Shown here: piece after piece, positions 11,919-21,474 of the stretch
Layout of the letters: the number at the start of each line of letters is the position of its first letter
How positions within the stretch are numbered: position 1 is the stretch's first letter
Source: Chelonoidis abingdonii
Lineage: Eukaryota; Chordata; Testudines; Testudinidae
DNA: 64,000 nucleotides
Assembly (NCBI RefSeq): GCF_003597395.2
Contig: NC_133769.1
Coordinates: forward strand, 179,628,346 to 179,692,345
Reading direction: 5' to 3'
Notes under the pieces: model-generated
Told to the model about the DNA's origin: nothing
What the model saw: only the letters and a program-made list of their open reading frames with translations
Database searches by the model: none
Translations under genes and position numbers: made by a program

Positions 11919-12354
11919 ACTGACTGCTTGAGTTTTAAGGGTCTCTAGGTATTTAGTGAGTCTGACCACGAATTGCATGCAGTGCAGGAGCAATGTGGAC
12001 TACATTGGTGATGGAGAGGGACTGATGGGGCTGAGATAGAAGAGCCTGTGAGTGCTGCCAAATGTGAAAGAGCACAATATTTCAAAACAACTGCCACAAG
12101 GGAGGCAGGGGAAGAGAGCAATCAGAAGCAGACTGTATGTTATAGGAAGGAGTGTACATATCAGCAAATACAAAGAGGTCCATGAAGGCAGAGCCTTGCA
12201 AGTTAAGAGTAACACAATCTAAACATAACTCTCAGCTTTCAGGGCAGCCACTTGCATAAGGGGAAAAAAATGGACAAGGAGCCGTGATGAGCAGAATTGT
12301 GAATGGCTAGTAAACAGGTAAGGATGAATCACTCCCTCTGTTCCTAGTGTTTTT
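11919..12354. other. No recognised gene
   Basis: Unassigned single-copy-looking sequence between two mobile elements. Confidence 0.5.
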
Positions 12355-12359
12355 CACTG

Positions 12360-13265
12360 TGTCATAAACAGATAGCTAAGGGTTAATGTTTCTTTTACCT
12401 GTAAAGGGTTAACAAAGGGAACCAAACACCTGACCAGAGGACCAATCAGGAAACCGGATTTTTCAAAGCTCAGGGAGGGAATTTTTGGGTGTGTGTCTTT
12501 TGTCTGTGTCTCTGTTCTGTGCTCTCTCGGCTATGAGAGTGATTTCTATCTCCAGGCTTTTCTAATCTTCTGTTTCCAAGTGTAAGTACAAAAGGTAGAA
12601 GACAATAGGTTTTTATATTGTTTTTGTATTTACATGTGTGTAGTTTGCTGGAATGTTTTAAATTGTATATCTTTTTGGATAAGGCTGTTTATTCATTTTT
12701 CTTTTAAGCAATTGACCCTGTATATTGTCAACCTTGATACAGAGACCAGTTTTATGTCTTTTTCTTTCTTTTTATATAAAGCTTTCTTTTTAAAACTTGT
12801 TGGATTTTCTTTTCTAGTTGAGGCTCAGGGGGATAGGAATCTCTGTGCCAGGGTTACGGTCTCTCTCAGGGAAAGACTGGGAGGGGGAAATCTCTTTGTG
12901 TCAGAGTTGCAAAGCTTACCTTTGCAGGGACTCTGACTGAGGGTGAAAGAAACTGGATCTCTCTGTTTTGCATTTCAAGGAATTGAAATAGGGTGATCGT
13001 CCAGGGCCATCCAGGGAGGGGAAGCCGGGGAGGAAATAAAGAGGAGACAAGGGGAGGGGGTTATTTCCCTTTGTTGTAGACTCAGGGCATCTGAGTCTTG
13101 GGGTCCCCTAGGGAAGGTTTGGGGAGACCAGAGTGTGCCAGACACTGGGAATTCTGGCTGGTGGCAGCGCTATCAGATCTAAGCTGGTAATTAAGCTTGG
13201 AGGTTTCATGCAAGCACCCACATTTTGGACGCTAAGGTTCAGAATTGGGACTTATGCTTATAACA
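12360..13265 (+). mobile_element. Solo-LTR-like element, copy 1
   Basis: Starts TGTCATAAACAGATAGC, ends TTATAACA (TG...CA) and is flanked by a perfect 5-bp duplication, cactg at 12355-12359 and 13266-13270. A second copy at 37994-38891 aligns over its whole length. Single LTR-length unit, TG/CA ends and 5-bp duplication indicate a solo LTR of a gypsy-like or ERV-like element. A TGGTGGCAGCG string at 13159-13169, near the right end, looks like the start of a tRNA-Leu primer-binding site; if real, the unit is more than a bare LTR. No coding capacity. Confidence 0.85.
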
Positions 13266-13389
13266 CACTGTATGTGTAAACAATGGGCCTGCTAGATGCT
13301 CCAATCCTGTGGAAGATGGATAGTTAGTTGGGTATATGTATGATGGCTAAACTATAATATTTACACATTATTTATATTACAGTTATACC

Positions 13390-13750
13390 TATTATTTGTG
13401 TTACCGTAGGGCCCAGGAGCCCCAGATATAGACCAGGACCCCACTGTACTAGGCACTGTACAAACACAGAACAAACCAAGAAATTCCTACTGGTATCACT
13501 GTCCTATTATATCAGGCACTGTACATACATGTAGTAAAAACGAGTCCCTGCCCCCAAAAGCTTACAGTCTAAACAGACAAAACAGACAACAGGTGTGAGA
13601 AAGGAACGTTATTCCTTCCATTTTATGAATAGGGAACTGGGCACAGCGAAATTAAGTGACTTGCCCAAGGTCACAAAGGAAAAGCCAGGAACCAAGCCAG
13701 ATCTCCTGAGTCATAGCCCAGTACGCCACTCACTCTACCATGCTGTCTGT
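13390..13750 (-). repeat. MIR-like SINE / ancient repeat
   Basis: Contains, in reverse orientation, the conserved MIR-type block 'gacttgcccaaggtcac' (13661-13677) and the neighbouring 'ccaggaaccaagccagatctcctgag' region. The left part ('ggcactgtacaaacacag ... agtccctgcccccaaaagcttacagtctaa') is shared with a fragment at about 38925-39010. An ancient amniote repeat. Confidence 0.7.
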
Positions 13751-13756
13751 CTACCC

Positions 13757-14079
13757 CAGTGATACGCAAAGTGAGGCTCACAAGCTGCAAGGGGCTTTTT
13801 AATGTGTCTCCTGCGGCTCTTTGCAGCGCATGATATTAAAACACTGTGTGATTTCATTATTAATGAATCTAAGTTATTAACCAGTCAGGATTTTTTTTAC
13901 TATGTTATTAACCAACTGTAGTTGATAAAACAATAATACTTCATCAGTCATTTTGCTGTGAGAACAATATATATATCTCAAAAATAGTAAATGAAACAAT
14001 GAATTCCATGAATGTGGCTTTTTTAGGTAATGCTGATCACTAATTTGGCTCCTGAACCACTGAGATCTGAGGATCCCTG
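13757..14079. mobile_element. Non-autonomous hAT element
   Basis: Starts CAGTGATACGCAAAGTG and ends so that the reverse complement reads CAGGGATCCTCAGATC, both beginning with CAG. The interior includes 'ctcctgcggctctttgcagc', which I associate with a hAT family in turtles. The 8-bp flanks gtctaccc and cactacac agree at five of eight positions, compatible with a decayed target duplication. Non-coding. Confidence 0.6.
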
Positions 14080-14089
14080 CACTACACAG

Positions 14090-14689
14090 AGTATCTACTG
14101 CATATAGGAGTATAATTATACCAACCTCATGGCTCACCTCCCATTGTAATGTGTTAACTGCAGTTCAAGGGTCAAATTCTGCCCTCAGATGTACCCAGGT
14201 AGCCCCATTAAAAGGGTTTGTGTGTGTAGCTGGGAGCAGAATTTGGCTTTGATCATTGACAAGAAGCTCAAGAGTTGGGTGAGTCCTTTCTACAGTGTGT
14301 CCTGAGCTTTGGGAACTAGAAGTTCTGTATTAGTTTGGCGAAAGGGTGAGATTATACTGGGGCAAACTTTTTGTGTAGTGACCATTTAGCAATCACTCCC
14401 AGAACCTGACACACATGCTCACCAAGACTAGTGGATGTTCCATTCATCGTACCACTAGATGCACACAGCTATATGTCATGCAGGTGCACTGACCAAACTG
14501 GCAACATTGCACCTCTCCCAGGTGCAGCTGTGGTTCATGGTAACATCCTTCTGCAGAAAAGATATGTCTCCAGTATGAAGACATCAGAGTGTGCACAGCA
14601 GCACATTCAATTTTGCTAACTGGCCTGATACTTTCAGAACCCCAATATATTATCACTAATTTATATTCAGCCCAGTTATGAGCTTGATG
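14090..14689. other. No recognised gene
   Basis: Only short open frames; nothing recognised. Confidence 0.5.
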
Positions 14690-14785
14690 AAGCAAGCACT
14701 GGGTGTAATTGCATAGCCTGTATTATGCAGGTCAACTAGATGATCATCATGGTCATTTTTGGCCTTAAACTCTATAAACCTCTTT
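14690..14785 (+). repeat. CR1-type 3' end fragment
   Basis: The run 'actagatgatcatcatggtc ... ttggccttaaactctataaac' matches the usual CR1 3' tail in order and spacing, with a degraded terminal octamer. A short, heavily 5'-truncated insertion. Confidence 0.6.
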
Positions 14786-15134
14786 TATTCATGTCAATAA
14801 AGGAGTGTGGGGAGCAACCTATTGCAGGTTAACAAATGTTGCATTTCACTATAAGGGATAAAAACTCCAAGGATGCTGCATCGAACAAACATACTATAGC
14901 AGCAACCATTATAATGGTCTTGTTTTAGGGACAGGAAGCGAATATTTCCACTAGTTAAAGCAACAGGGGAATGTACAGTGGATAGGCCCAATACAATAGT
15001 TCAAACTGGACTCTTGTGAGTTGTGGGAACTAGTGGCCCTATGCTTAAGAAACGAATCATGGTATCTTTAAAAGCCACAAGTGACCAGGACTTTTATTTG
15101 ATGTGCCATTTGAAAAATGGTATCTGTATCATTG
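14786..15134. other. No recognised gene
   Basis: Gene-free stretch up to the target site of the gypsy element. Confidence 0.5.
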
Positions 15135-15139
15135 ATTAT
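15135..15139. repeat. Target site duplication of gypsy element (left)
   Basis: attat, repeated exactly at 21470-21474 on the other side of the element. Created when the staggered integration cut was filled in. Confidence 0.9.
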
Positions 15140-16158
15140 TGTAGACGCCCGCTGTTGGGGTTCGCCCCTCTCTGGGGCGGCGGGGAGCCAGGCCGCCTCA
15201 CTACACGCCACAGCAAACGACAGTTCTGGGCTCAGACCCTCAGGCAGGGGCTGAGCAACCAGTTCAGTATATTAAGACCAGGCCCTAGGTCAGGGCAGGG
15301 CAACAAACAACCGTTCAGGGCTCAGACCCTCAGGCAGGGACTGAGCAACCAGTTCAGTATATTAAGACCAGGCCCTAGGTCAGGGCAGGGCAACAAACAA
15401 CCGTTCAGGGCTCAGACCCTCAGGCAGGGGCTGAGCAACCAGTTCAGTAAGGTAGGCCCAGGCTCCTGGGCCTGAGCATCGGGCGAGGGGGAGACTGTCA
15501 CCCGTGAGTGGGGTGGCAGGGGGGACGCAGGCCCGCCCACTCCTCTGCGTCCCAGCCCGGGGCCCTAACAGAAGCAGGCAACCTGCTGCTGTGTCAGTGG
15601 GGATACTGGCCGCAACACACTGACATTGACTCTGGATATGCTGCAACCAGACTAGGGTCGGCTGCCCCCGGGCTACTTCCAGACTCCCCCTCGGGGCTTA
15701 CCTGGATCCTGGGGTCATCCTCCACAGGGTCCAGGTGCATGGGTTCGTCACAGCCGGGACTGTGTGGTAGGTCCGGGAACGCCTCCGGAAAGTCGGCCCA
15801 GGGTAGCTCCGGTGGCTCCTCCAGGTAGCAGGTGCGGGGGAGCTGCGGCGGCTCTTCTGGGTAGCAGGCGTGGGGGAGCTCTGGTGGCTCCTCCGGGTGG
15901 TGGGTGCGGGGGAGCTCAGGCTACTCTGGGCGGCTGCCCTGGGTTGCAGGGAGTCTCCCAGTCCCGAACTCCCTGAGAGACGTCGGCTCGCTCCAGCTGC
16001 TGGGGCTTAACTTTGCTCTGAGGGCCCGCCTTTATAGTTCCGGCTTGGCGCCTGACCCTTTGCGGGGCGGGCTCAGAGCTCTTTAGCTCCGCCCAGTCCG
16101 GCCTCCGGCTGGGCTCTTCGTCCTCTGGAGCGGCGGGGAGCCAGGCCGCCTCACTACA
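15140..16158 (-). repeat. 3' LTR of the gypsy element
   Basis: Begins TGTAGACG and ends CTCACTACA on the plus strand, matching 20543-21469. It is about 90 bp longer than its partner because a 90-bp unit is present in one extra tandem copy. On the minus strand a TATA box (CTATAAAGG, about 16029-16037) marks the promoter. The region 15800-15930 has shorter GC-rich repeats of about 40-45 bp built on 'gggggagct'. A 3' LTR supplies the polyadenylation signals of the retroelement RNA. A short purine-rich stretch follows at 16159-16172 on the element strand (upstream of this LTR), the likely plus-strand primer. Confidence 0.92.
15261..15440. repeat. 90-bp tandem repeat in the 3' LTR
   Basis: Two complete 90-bp units begin with agttcagtat at 15261 and 15351; a third start (agttcagtaa) is at 15441. 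The matching region of the other LTR has one unit (20664-20753). The unit length is exactly 90 bp in both LTRs, so the difference is one unit gained or lost, probably by slippage or recombination. Confidence 0.92.
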
Positions 16159-17640
16159 CACACCTCCACTCAAGTCTGGCCCCCTTGTGGCGGGGCCAGA
16201 CCCTTCCAGGCCTCCTAAGCGGGAAAGAAAGTCCGCCTTATTGTGGTCCTTCTCGGCCCTGTGGCGAACTGTAAAGGCATAGGGCTGTAACGCCAGGTAC
16301 CACTGCTGTAGTCTCATATTATGGTCTTTCATTCAGGCCAGCCATTGGAGTGCGGCATGATCGGTGACCAACGTGAATGGGACTCTGAGGAGATAATATC
16401 GCAATGCATCACAAGCCCACTTTACGGCGAGGCCTCCTTTTCCACTACCGCATAGTTCTTCTCCCAGGGGAACAGCTTCCAGCTGATATAGACGACCGTA
16501 CGCTCTTCCCCGTCGACCTCTTGGGAGAGGACAGCCCCGAGTCCTTCCTCCGAGGCGTCTGTCTGGAGGATGAATGCCTCGTCATAATCGGGGCTATATG
16601 GGACCGGTTCACAGCACAGGCTTGCCTTGAGTGTCTGGAATGCATTATTGCACTCTCGGGTCCATACTACTTGCCACGGGCTGTCCTTGGTCAACAGTCC
16701 AGTCAAGGGGGCTGTGATCGCCGCAAATTGGGGAATGAACCGCCAATAATAGCCAGCCAGTCCCAGGAACTGACGTACCTGGCGTTTTGTGGCCGGCGGT
16801 AGGCAGGTTGCAATGGCCTGAACTTTTCCTATGAGGAGTTTTACTTGTCCATTCCCTATGGTATACCCCAGGTAGGTCGTTTCTTGCCAGCCAATGCGGC
16901 ACTTCTTTGGATTGGCGGTTAACCCAGCTGCCCGCAGGGACCTCAGGACTGCAGCTACCTGTTCTAGGTGGTTCTCCCATTGGCGACAATAAATAACTAC
17001 ATCGTCCAGGTAGGCGGCAGCGTAGTCCCAGTGGGGCTGGAGGAGGCGGTCCACCAGCCGCTGAAACATGGCCGGGGCCCCATGGAGGCAGAAGGGCATC
17101 CGCGTAAACTGATACAGACCTATAGGGGTGGCAAACGCGGTCTTTTCCCTGGAGGCCAGCTCGAGGGGGATCTGCCAATATCCCTTGCTCAGATCAAGAG
17201 TGGTGATGTAGCGGGCCTCTCCCAACCAGCCAAGCAGCTCATCTACCTGGGGCATTGGATACGCGTTGAACTTTGAGATGGCATTGACACGTCTAAAATC
17301 GATGCAGAACTGTCAGGTACCATCGGGCTTCGGTACCACCACTACCGGGCTGCGCCATTCACTTTGGGACGGTTCGATGACGCCCAAGTCCAGCATGGCC
17401 TGTACTTCCTCTTCGACAACCTGTTGCATGTGATATGGCAAGGGCCTGGTTGTGCCCCGGATCACCGCCCCAGGCTCTGTCTGAATGGTGTGCTGGACAA
17501 GGGTGGTGTATCCCGGTTGGATTGTGAAGGTGCTGGGGAACGCTTGTAGGAGACATCGGGTCTGTTTGAGTTGTTCCTCAGTCAGCGTCTCTCCAAGCTG
17601 GGGCCTTCCGGGGTCCTCCGAACATGTTACCTGGGGACCC
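16159..17640 (-). pseudogene. Gypsy pol: reverse transcriptase and RNase H
   Basis: Copies the element RNA into DNA inside virus-like particles and degrades the RNA. On the minus strand the RT starts with a pre-RT region and the block SEWRSPVVVVPKPDG (about 17310-17362), has an in-frame stop, then FCIDFRRVN, DLSKGYWQIPL (about 17163-17195) and the catalytic YLDD (17001-17012). An open frame of 277 codons runs from 17255 to 16422. RNase H follows with its conserved TDAS block (about 16560-16575) and AVVEKEA. A one-base deletion near 16430 throws the last part (about 16160-16330) into another frame. No chromodomain was seen. This part lies downstream of integrase, the reverse of ordinary gypsy elements. 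Confidence 0.93.
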
Positions 17641-17699
17641 AGCTTGGGTTCCGGCAGGTATGGGTTAATTAAGAGTCACTCTCACTCCTGCCAAAGTTT

Positions 17700-19051
17700 G
17701 AGAAATTTCACATGATAGTGTTGCCTTTTCTTGTGCCGGTTGGGCTGGTGGATCTCATCCGTGACAGGCCCGATCTTTCGGAGCACCTCATAAGGCCCTT
17801 GCCACCAGGCCAGAATCTTTGATTCACTTGAGGGGAGGAGGAGTAAAACCCGATCTCCGGGTTGGAAGTCGCGAATCTGTGCATCCCGGTTGTAGGCCTG
17901 GGCCTGAGCTTCTGGGTGGCCTTCAAATTCTCACGCACCAGGGCTCCAGCCTGCACAAGGTGCTCCTGGAGCTGGAGTATGTATTTTAAGAGGCCCTGGA
18001 CGGGTGACGGGGTTTGCTCCCATGTCTCCCTCATTAGGTCCAATAGGCCCCATGGGCAACGACCGTACAGTAGTTCAAACAGGGAAAATTTTGTGGATTA
18101 CTGAGGAACCTCCTGAACTACCAGTAGCAGAGGTGGAAGTAACTGGTCCCATCAGCGGAGCTCTTCTTGTGGGAACTTGCGCAGCATGTCCTTAGGGGTC
18201 TGGTTAAAGCGTTGGACCAACCCGTTGGTCTGGGGATGGTAGACCGATGTACGTAGTTGCTTAATCACCAGGAGCGCACACACCTGCTGTAACAGCCGAG
18301 AAGTAAAGTTGGTGCCCTGGTCCGTGAGAATCTCCCGGGGCAGGCCTAGGCGGGTGAAGATCTTCACGAGCTCACCTGCGATGCTGCGGGCCGTGATGTT
18401 TCAGAGGGGTGTGGCCTCGGGGAACCGGGTAGCATAATCCACCATGACCAGTATATACTGAAACCCAGCAATGCTTTTAGGGAGAGGCTCCACCAGGTCC
18501 ATGGCCACACGCTCGAAGGGGGTTTCATTCAAGGGCACGGGGACCAGGGGCGCCTTGGGGGTCTGTGGAGGCGCAGCCAACTGGCAGCCTGGGCAGGACT
18601 TGCAGTAGTTCCTTACCTCCTGGCGTATGCCCGGCCAGAAGAAGCGCGTCAATATCCAGGACAGAGTCTTCTCGTGGCCCAGGTGTCCAGCCGCCGGGAT
18701 GTCGTGGGCTAGTTTCATGATGGCTCGCCGATGGCACTGGGGCACAAGGAGTTGGGTCTGGGAGTCCCCAGTGCAGGGGTCCCTCTCCACCCGATAAAGG
18801 CACTCCTGTCGCAGTTCAAAGTGTGGTCACTGGGCCGCCCAGTGTGGATCAATGATGGTGCCATCAACAGTGGCCAATTGCTCGTATGCCCGCTTGAGCA
18901 TGGGATCAGCCCTTTGATCACAGCAAAAGTCAATGTGAAGCGAGGGCTCCCCAACAGCTTCTGGGGGCGAGTCCTCCGATTCTTGTGTCGGCTCGGTAGG
19001 GTCGAGCACTTCCCTTTCCCCTTCCCTGGTCTCGGGGGTGTCTTTTTCCAA
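17700..19051 (-). pseudogene. Gypsy pol: integrase, placed before RT
   Basis: Inserts element DNA into the genome. Minus-strand order: a linker; the zinc-binding HHCC region (histidines in AHDIPAAGHLGH, cysteines in CKSCPGC, about 18580-18705); the catalytic core with aspartates in AMDLV (18497-18499) and EILTDQGTNF (18320-18322); the third catalytic position in the block HPQTNGLVQRFNQ; and a C-terminal GPY module (WWQGPYEVL, about 17790-17820). The third acidic residue is glutamine (CAA, 18212-18214), not glutamate, which would abolish catalysis. In-frame stops lie near 18825, 18399, 18150 and 18090, and a frameshift at about 17910. The frame is otherwise shared from 19051 to about 17910. 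Confidence 0.92.
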
Positions 19052-19096
19052 GACTGGTGTGACCCTCAGGCGTTCCCTGGTGTTGCAGCAGAGGAC

Positions 19097-19498
19097 TTAT
19101 GGGAACTCTGGCCGGTCCCGCCCCAGGATCACTGGATATGCAAGGCACGGGGCGAGACCCACCACCATCGCTCGGGTAAACCCATAGACTGTTAGCTGGA
19201 TTTGAGTACTGGGGTAGGGCCGTATGTCCCCATGGATGCACTGCAGCTGGATCATTCCCCGACGGGCGTCAGACTGGGGGCCTAAGTTTTGGTGGATCAG
19301 CGTCTGGCCGCAGCCTGAATCAATTAGGGCCACCGTTGGGTAACCCTTAATGACCACGGGCACTGTCATCTTGGTGGCTTGTGGATGTCTGGCACAGGCT
19401 TCCCCTGAGCAGACCTGGCCAAAGTTGCACTCCATCGCTGTGCAGTCCCGTCGTAAATGGCCATATTCCCCGCAGGAAAAACAGGGCCCAAGGTCCAC
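19097..19498 (-). pseudogene. Gypsy nucleocapsid zinc knuckle and aspartic protease
   Basis: A 133-codon open stretch. Residues 6-19 are a CX2CX4HX4C zinc knuckle (CFSCGEYGHLRRDC, 19442-19483) that binds the element RNA in gag. Residues about 48-127 are a retropepsin-type protease with the active-site block LIDSGCGQTLI (aspartate codon 19319-19321) and the C-terminal block VILGRD. The protease cuts the polyprotein during particle maturation. DSG replaces the more usual DTG; both occur in this family. Lying between gag and integrase, it fits the gag-PR-IN-RT order. The first methionine is not a true start; it continues gag after a frameshift. Confidence 0.9.
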
Positions 19499-19639
19499 CC
19501 ATCCTGGCCGTGGACGTGTTCCTGCGGCTCCCCGGGGAGGGCTCTGGTTGATCCCTCGAGCGACTGGAGAAGGTGCTGGAGCTTGTCACCCTGGGGCCTC
19601 CGCTGGACGGGGTCGGGGCTCTGGACCCTGGTAGGAAAC

Positions 19640-20460
19640 TCATGAGTCAGCCTGGGCGGGAGCCTCCCTCCTCTCTGGGTTAGGGTGCCCCAACCCGGGT
19701 GGGGCTGCTCGAATAGTCAGACCCACTGGTGCCTCAGCAGCCAGAAGGTCCTCCATCAGGGTGATGGCAGTGGCTAGCGTCGCAGGCCGATGGCGGAGGA
19801 CCCAGGCCTTTCCCGTGGCAGGAGTATGTGGATGAATTGTTCCAGCACGATCTGTTCAGTGAGCTCCTCCGGGGTTCGTCTTTTGGGCTGCAGCCACCGC
19901 TTGCACACCTTCCTTAGCTCCTGGGCCACCATCCGGGGCCGGGCCCCCGTGGGGTAGGCCAGGCTCCGAAACCGCTGCCGGAAGGTCTCTGGACTCACGT
20001 ACAGGGCATCTAAAATTGCCATCTTTACTTGGCTGTAGTCCCGTGCCGCATCCGTGGACAGGCCTTGATAGACCGTCTGAGCGGTCCCAGTCAGGTACGG
20101 GGCCAGGAGGGTAGCCCGTTGGTCCGGGGCCCAACCAACAACAACCACTACTCATTTAAACGTTACGAGGAAGGCTTCTGGGTCATCATTGGGACTCATC
20201 TTCATTAGCCAGATAGGAGGGGCGTTGCCGGGTGGAGCTGGGGGTCCCCCGGGCTGGGGCTCGGCGGGACGGGGCAACAATGTCGCCAGCTGCTGCAGGC
20301 AATGCTGCTGGTGGTCCCAGTTCTGGCGTCCCAGTTCCAGGATCAGCTGCTGCTGCTGCGTCCCAAGCTGCTGGGCCAGTTGCTGCTGCTGTTGGAGCTG
20401 GGCCGCCTGCTGCTGCTGTTGGTTCTTGGCCAAAAATTTCATCAGCTTGTCCAGGTCCAT
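19640..20460 (-). pseudogene. Gypsy gag with SCAN-like capsid domain
   Basis: Gag forms the particle shell. The likely start is the ATG at 20458-20460, 63 bases from the primer-binding site. The N-terminus is glutamine-rich (codons about 13-45). The capsid follows after an in-frame TGA at 20152-20154 that has probably arisen from CGA. Residues in the stretch 19810-19992 (TFRQRFRSL ... VCKRWLQP ... [14 protein letters not shown]) resemble the SCAN domain of vertebrate zinc-finger proteins, which is known to derive from the capsid of Gmr1-like elements. A one-base deletion near 19813 shifts the frame before the zinc knuckle. Dead, but the domain is easily read. Confidence 0.9.
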
Positions 20461-20523
20461 GGCTGCCTCGGACAAGGCTCCTCAGATTCCTTCTAACAGG
20501 GATCAGGGTTTGGGACGGAGGAT

Positions 20524-20540
20524 CCCCACTTCTGGTACCA
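20524..20540 (-). promoter_or_regulatory. Primer-binding site, tRNA-Leu(UAA) type
   Basis: Read on the minus strand the 17 bases TGGTACCAGAAGTGGGG begin two bases after the 5' LTR. They are complementary to the 3' acceptor end of a vertebrate tRNA-Leu(UAA) including CCA, as I remember it. That tRNA would prime minus-strand DNA synthesis. Confidence 0.8.
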
Positions 20541-20542
20541 CA

Positions 20543-21469
20543 TGTAGACGCCTGCTGTTGGGGTTTGCCCCTCTCTGGGGCAGCGAGGAGCCAGACCGCC
20601 TCACTACACGCCACAGCAAATGACAGTTTCGGGCTCAGACCCTCAGGCAGGGGCTGAGCAACCAGTTCAGTATATTAAGACCAGGCCCTAGGTCAGAGCA
20701 GGGCAACAAACAATAGTTCAGGGCTCAGACCCTCAGGCAGGGGCTGAGCAACCAGTTCAGTAAGGTAGGCCCAGGCTCCTGGGCCTGAGCGTCGGGCGAG
20801 GGGGAGACTGTCACCCGTGAGTGGGGTGGCAGGGGGGACGCAGGCCCGCCCACTCCTCTGCGTCCCAGCCCGGGGCCCTAACAGCGGCAGGCAGCCTGCT
20901 GCTGTGTCAGTGGGGATCCTGGCCGCACACACTGACGTTGGCTCTGGATGTGCTGCAGCCAGACTAGGGTCGGCTGCCCCCAGGCTACTTCCAGACTCCC
21001 CCTTGGGGCTTACCTGGATCTTGTGGGTCGTCCTCCACAGGGTCCAGGTGCATGGGTTCATCACGGCTGGGACTGGGTGGTAGGTCCGGCAACACCTCCG
21101 GAAAGTCGGCCCAGGGTAGCTCTGGGGCTCCTCCAGGTAGCAGGCGTGGGGGAGCTGCGGCAGCTCCTTCGGGTGGTAGGCGTGGGGAAGCTCCGGCAGC
21201 TTCTCCAGGTAGCAGGGGTGGGGGAGCTCCGGCCAGTCTGGGCGGTGCCCCTGGGTCACAGGAGTCTCCCAGTCCCAAGCTCCCTGAGGGACGTCGGCTC
21301 ACTCCAGCTGCTGGGGCTTAACTGAGATCTGAGGGCCCACCTTTATAGTTCTGGCTCGGCGCCTGACCCTTTGCAGGGCGGGCTCAGAGCTCTTTAGCTC
21401 CACTCAGTCCGGCCTCTGGCTGGGCTCTTTGTCCTCTGGGGAGGTGGGGAGCCAGGCCGCCTCACTACA
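20543..21469 (-). repeat. 5' LTR of the gypsy element
   Basis: Partner of the LTR at 15140-16158, with the same TG...CA ends. On the minus strand a TATA box (ACTATAAAGG, about 21341-21350) should direct transcription of the element. It carries one 90-bp unit (20664-20753) where the other LTR has two. GC-rich 40-45-bp repeats lie at about 21110-21250. Confidence 0.92.
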
Positions 21470-21474
21470 ATTAT
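21470..21474. repeat. Target site duplication of gypsy element (right)
   Basis: attat, identical to 15135-15139. Confidence 0.9.

Larger units (their letters stand above)
15140..21469 (-). mobile_element. Ty3/gypsy LTR retrotransposon of the Gmr1-like group, full length, defective
   Basis: A 6.3-kb element on the minus strand with two LTRs (927 and 1019 bp), TG...CA ends, a perfect 5-bp target duplication (attat), a primer-binding site and recognisable gag, protease, integrase, RT and RNase H. The order is integrase then RT, as in Ty1/copia, although the RT and integrase sequences are of gypsy type. That combination defines the Gmr1-like group of deuterostome elements, and the SCAN-like capsid is known from the same group. 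The pol and gag frames are broken by several in-frame stops and frameshifts. I counted about 11 differences over the first 190 bp of the two LTRs, mostly C/T or G/A, so insertion is not recent. Confidence 0.93.

Noticed and set aside
15023..15475. 150-codon plus frame with 30-residue repeats
   Set aside because: The repeats are the 90-bp LTR units translated; it starts outside the element and has no coding meaning.
20189..20657. Plus-strand open frames antisense to gag
   Set aside because: They are shadows of the glutamine-rich gag repeat (CAG/CTG runs open in all frames).
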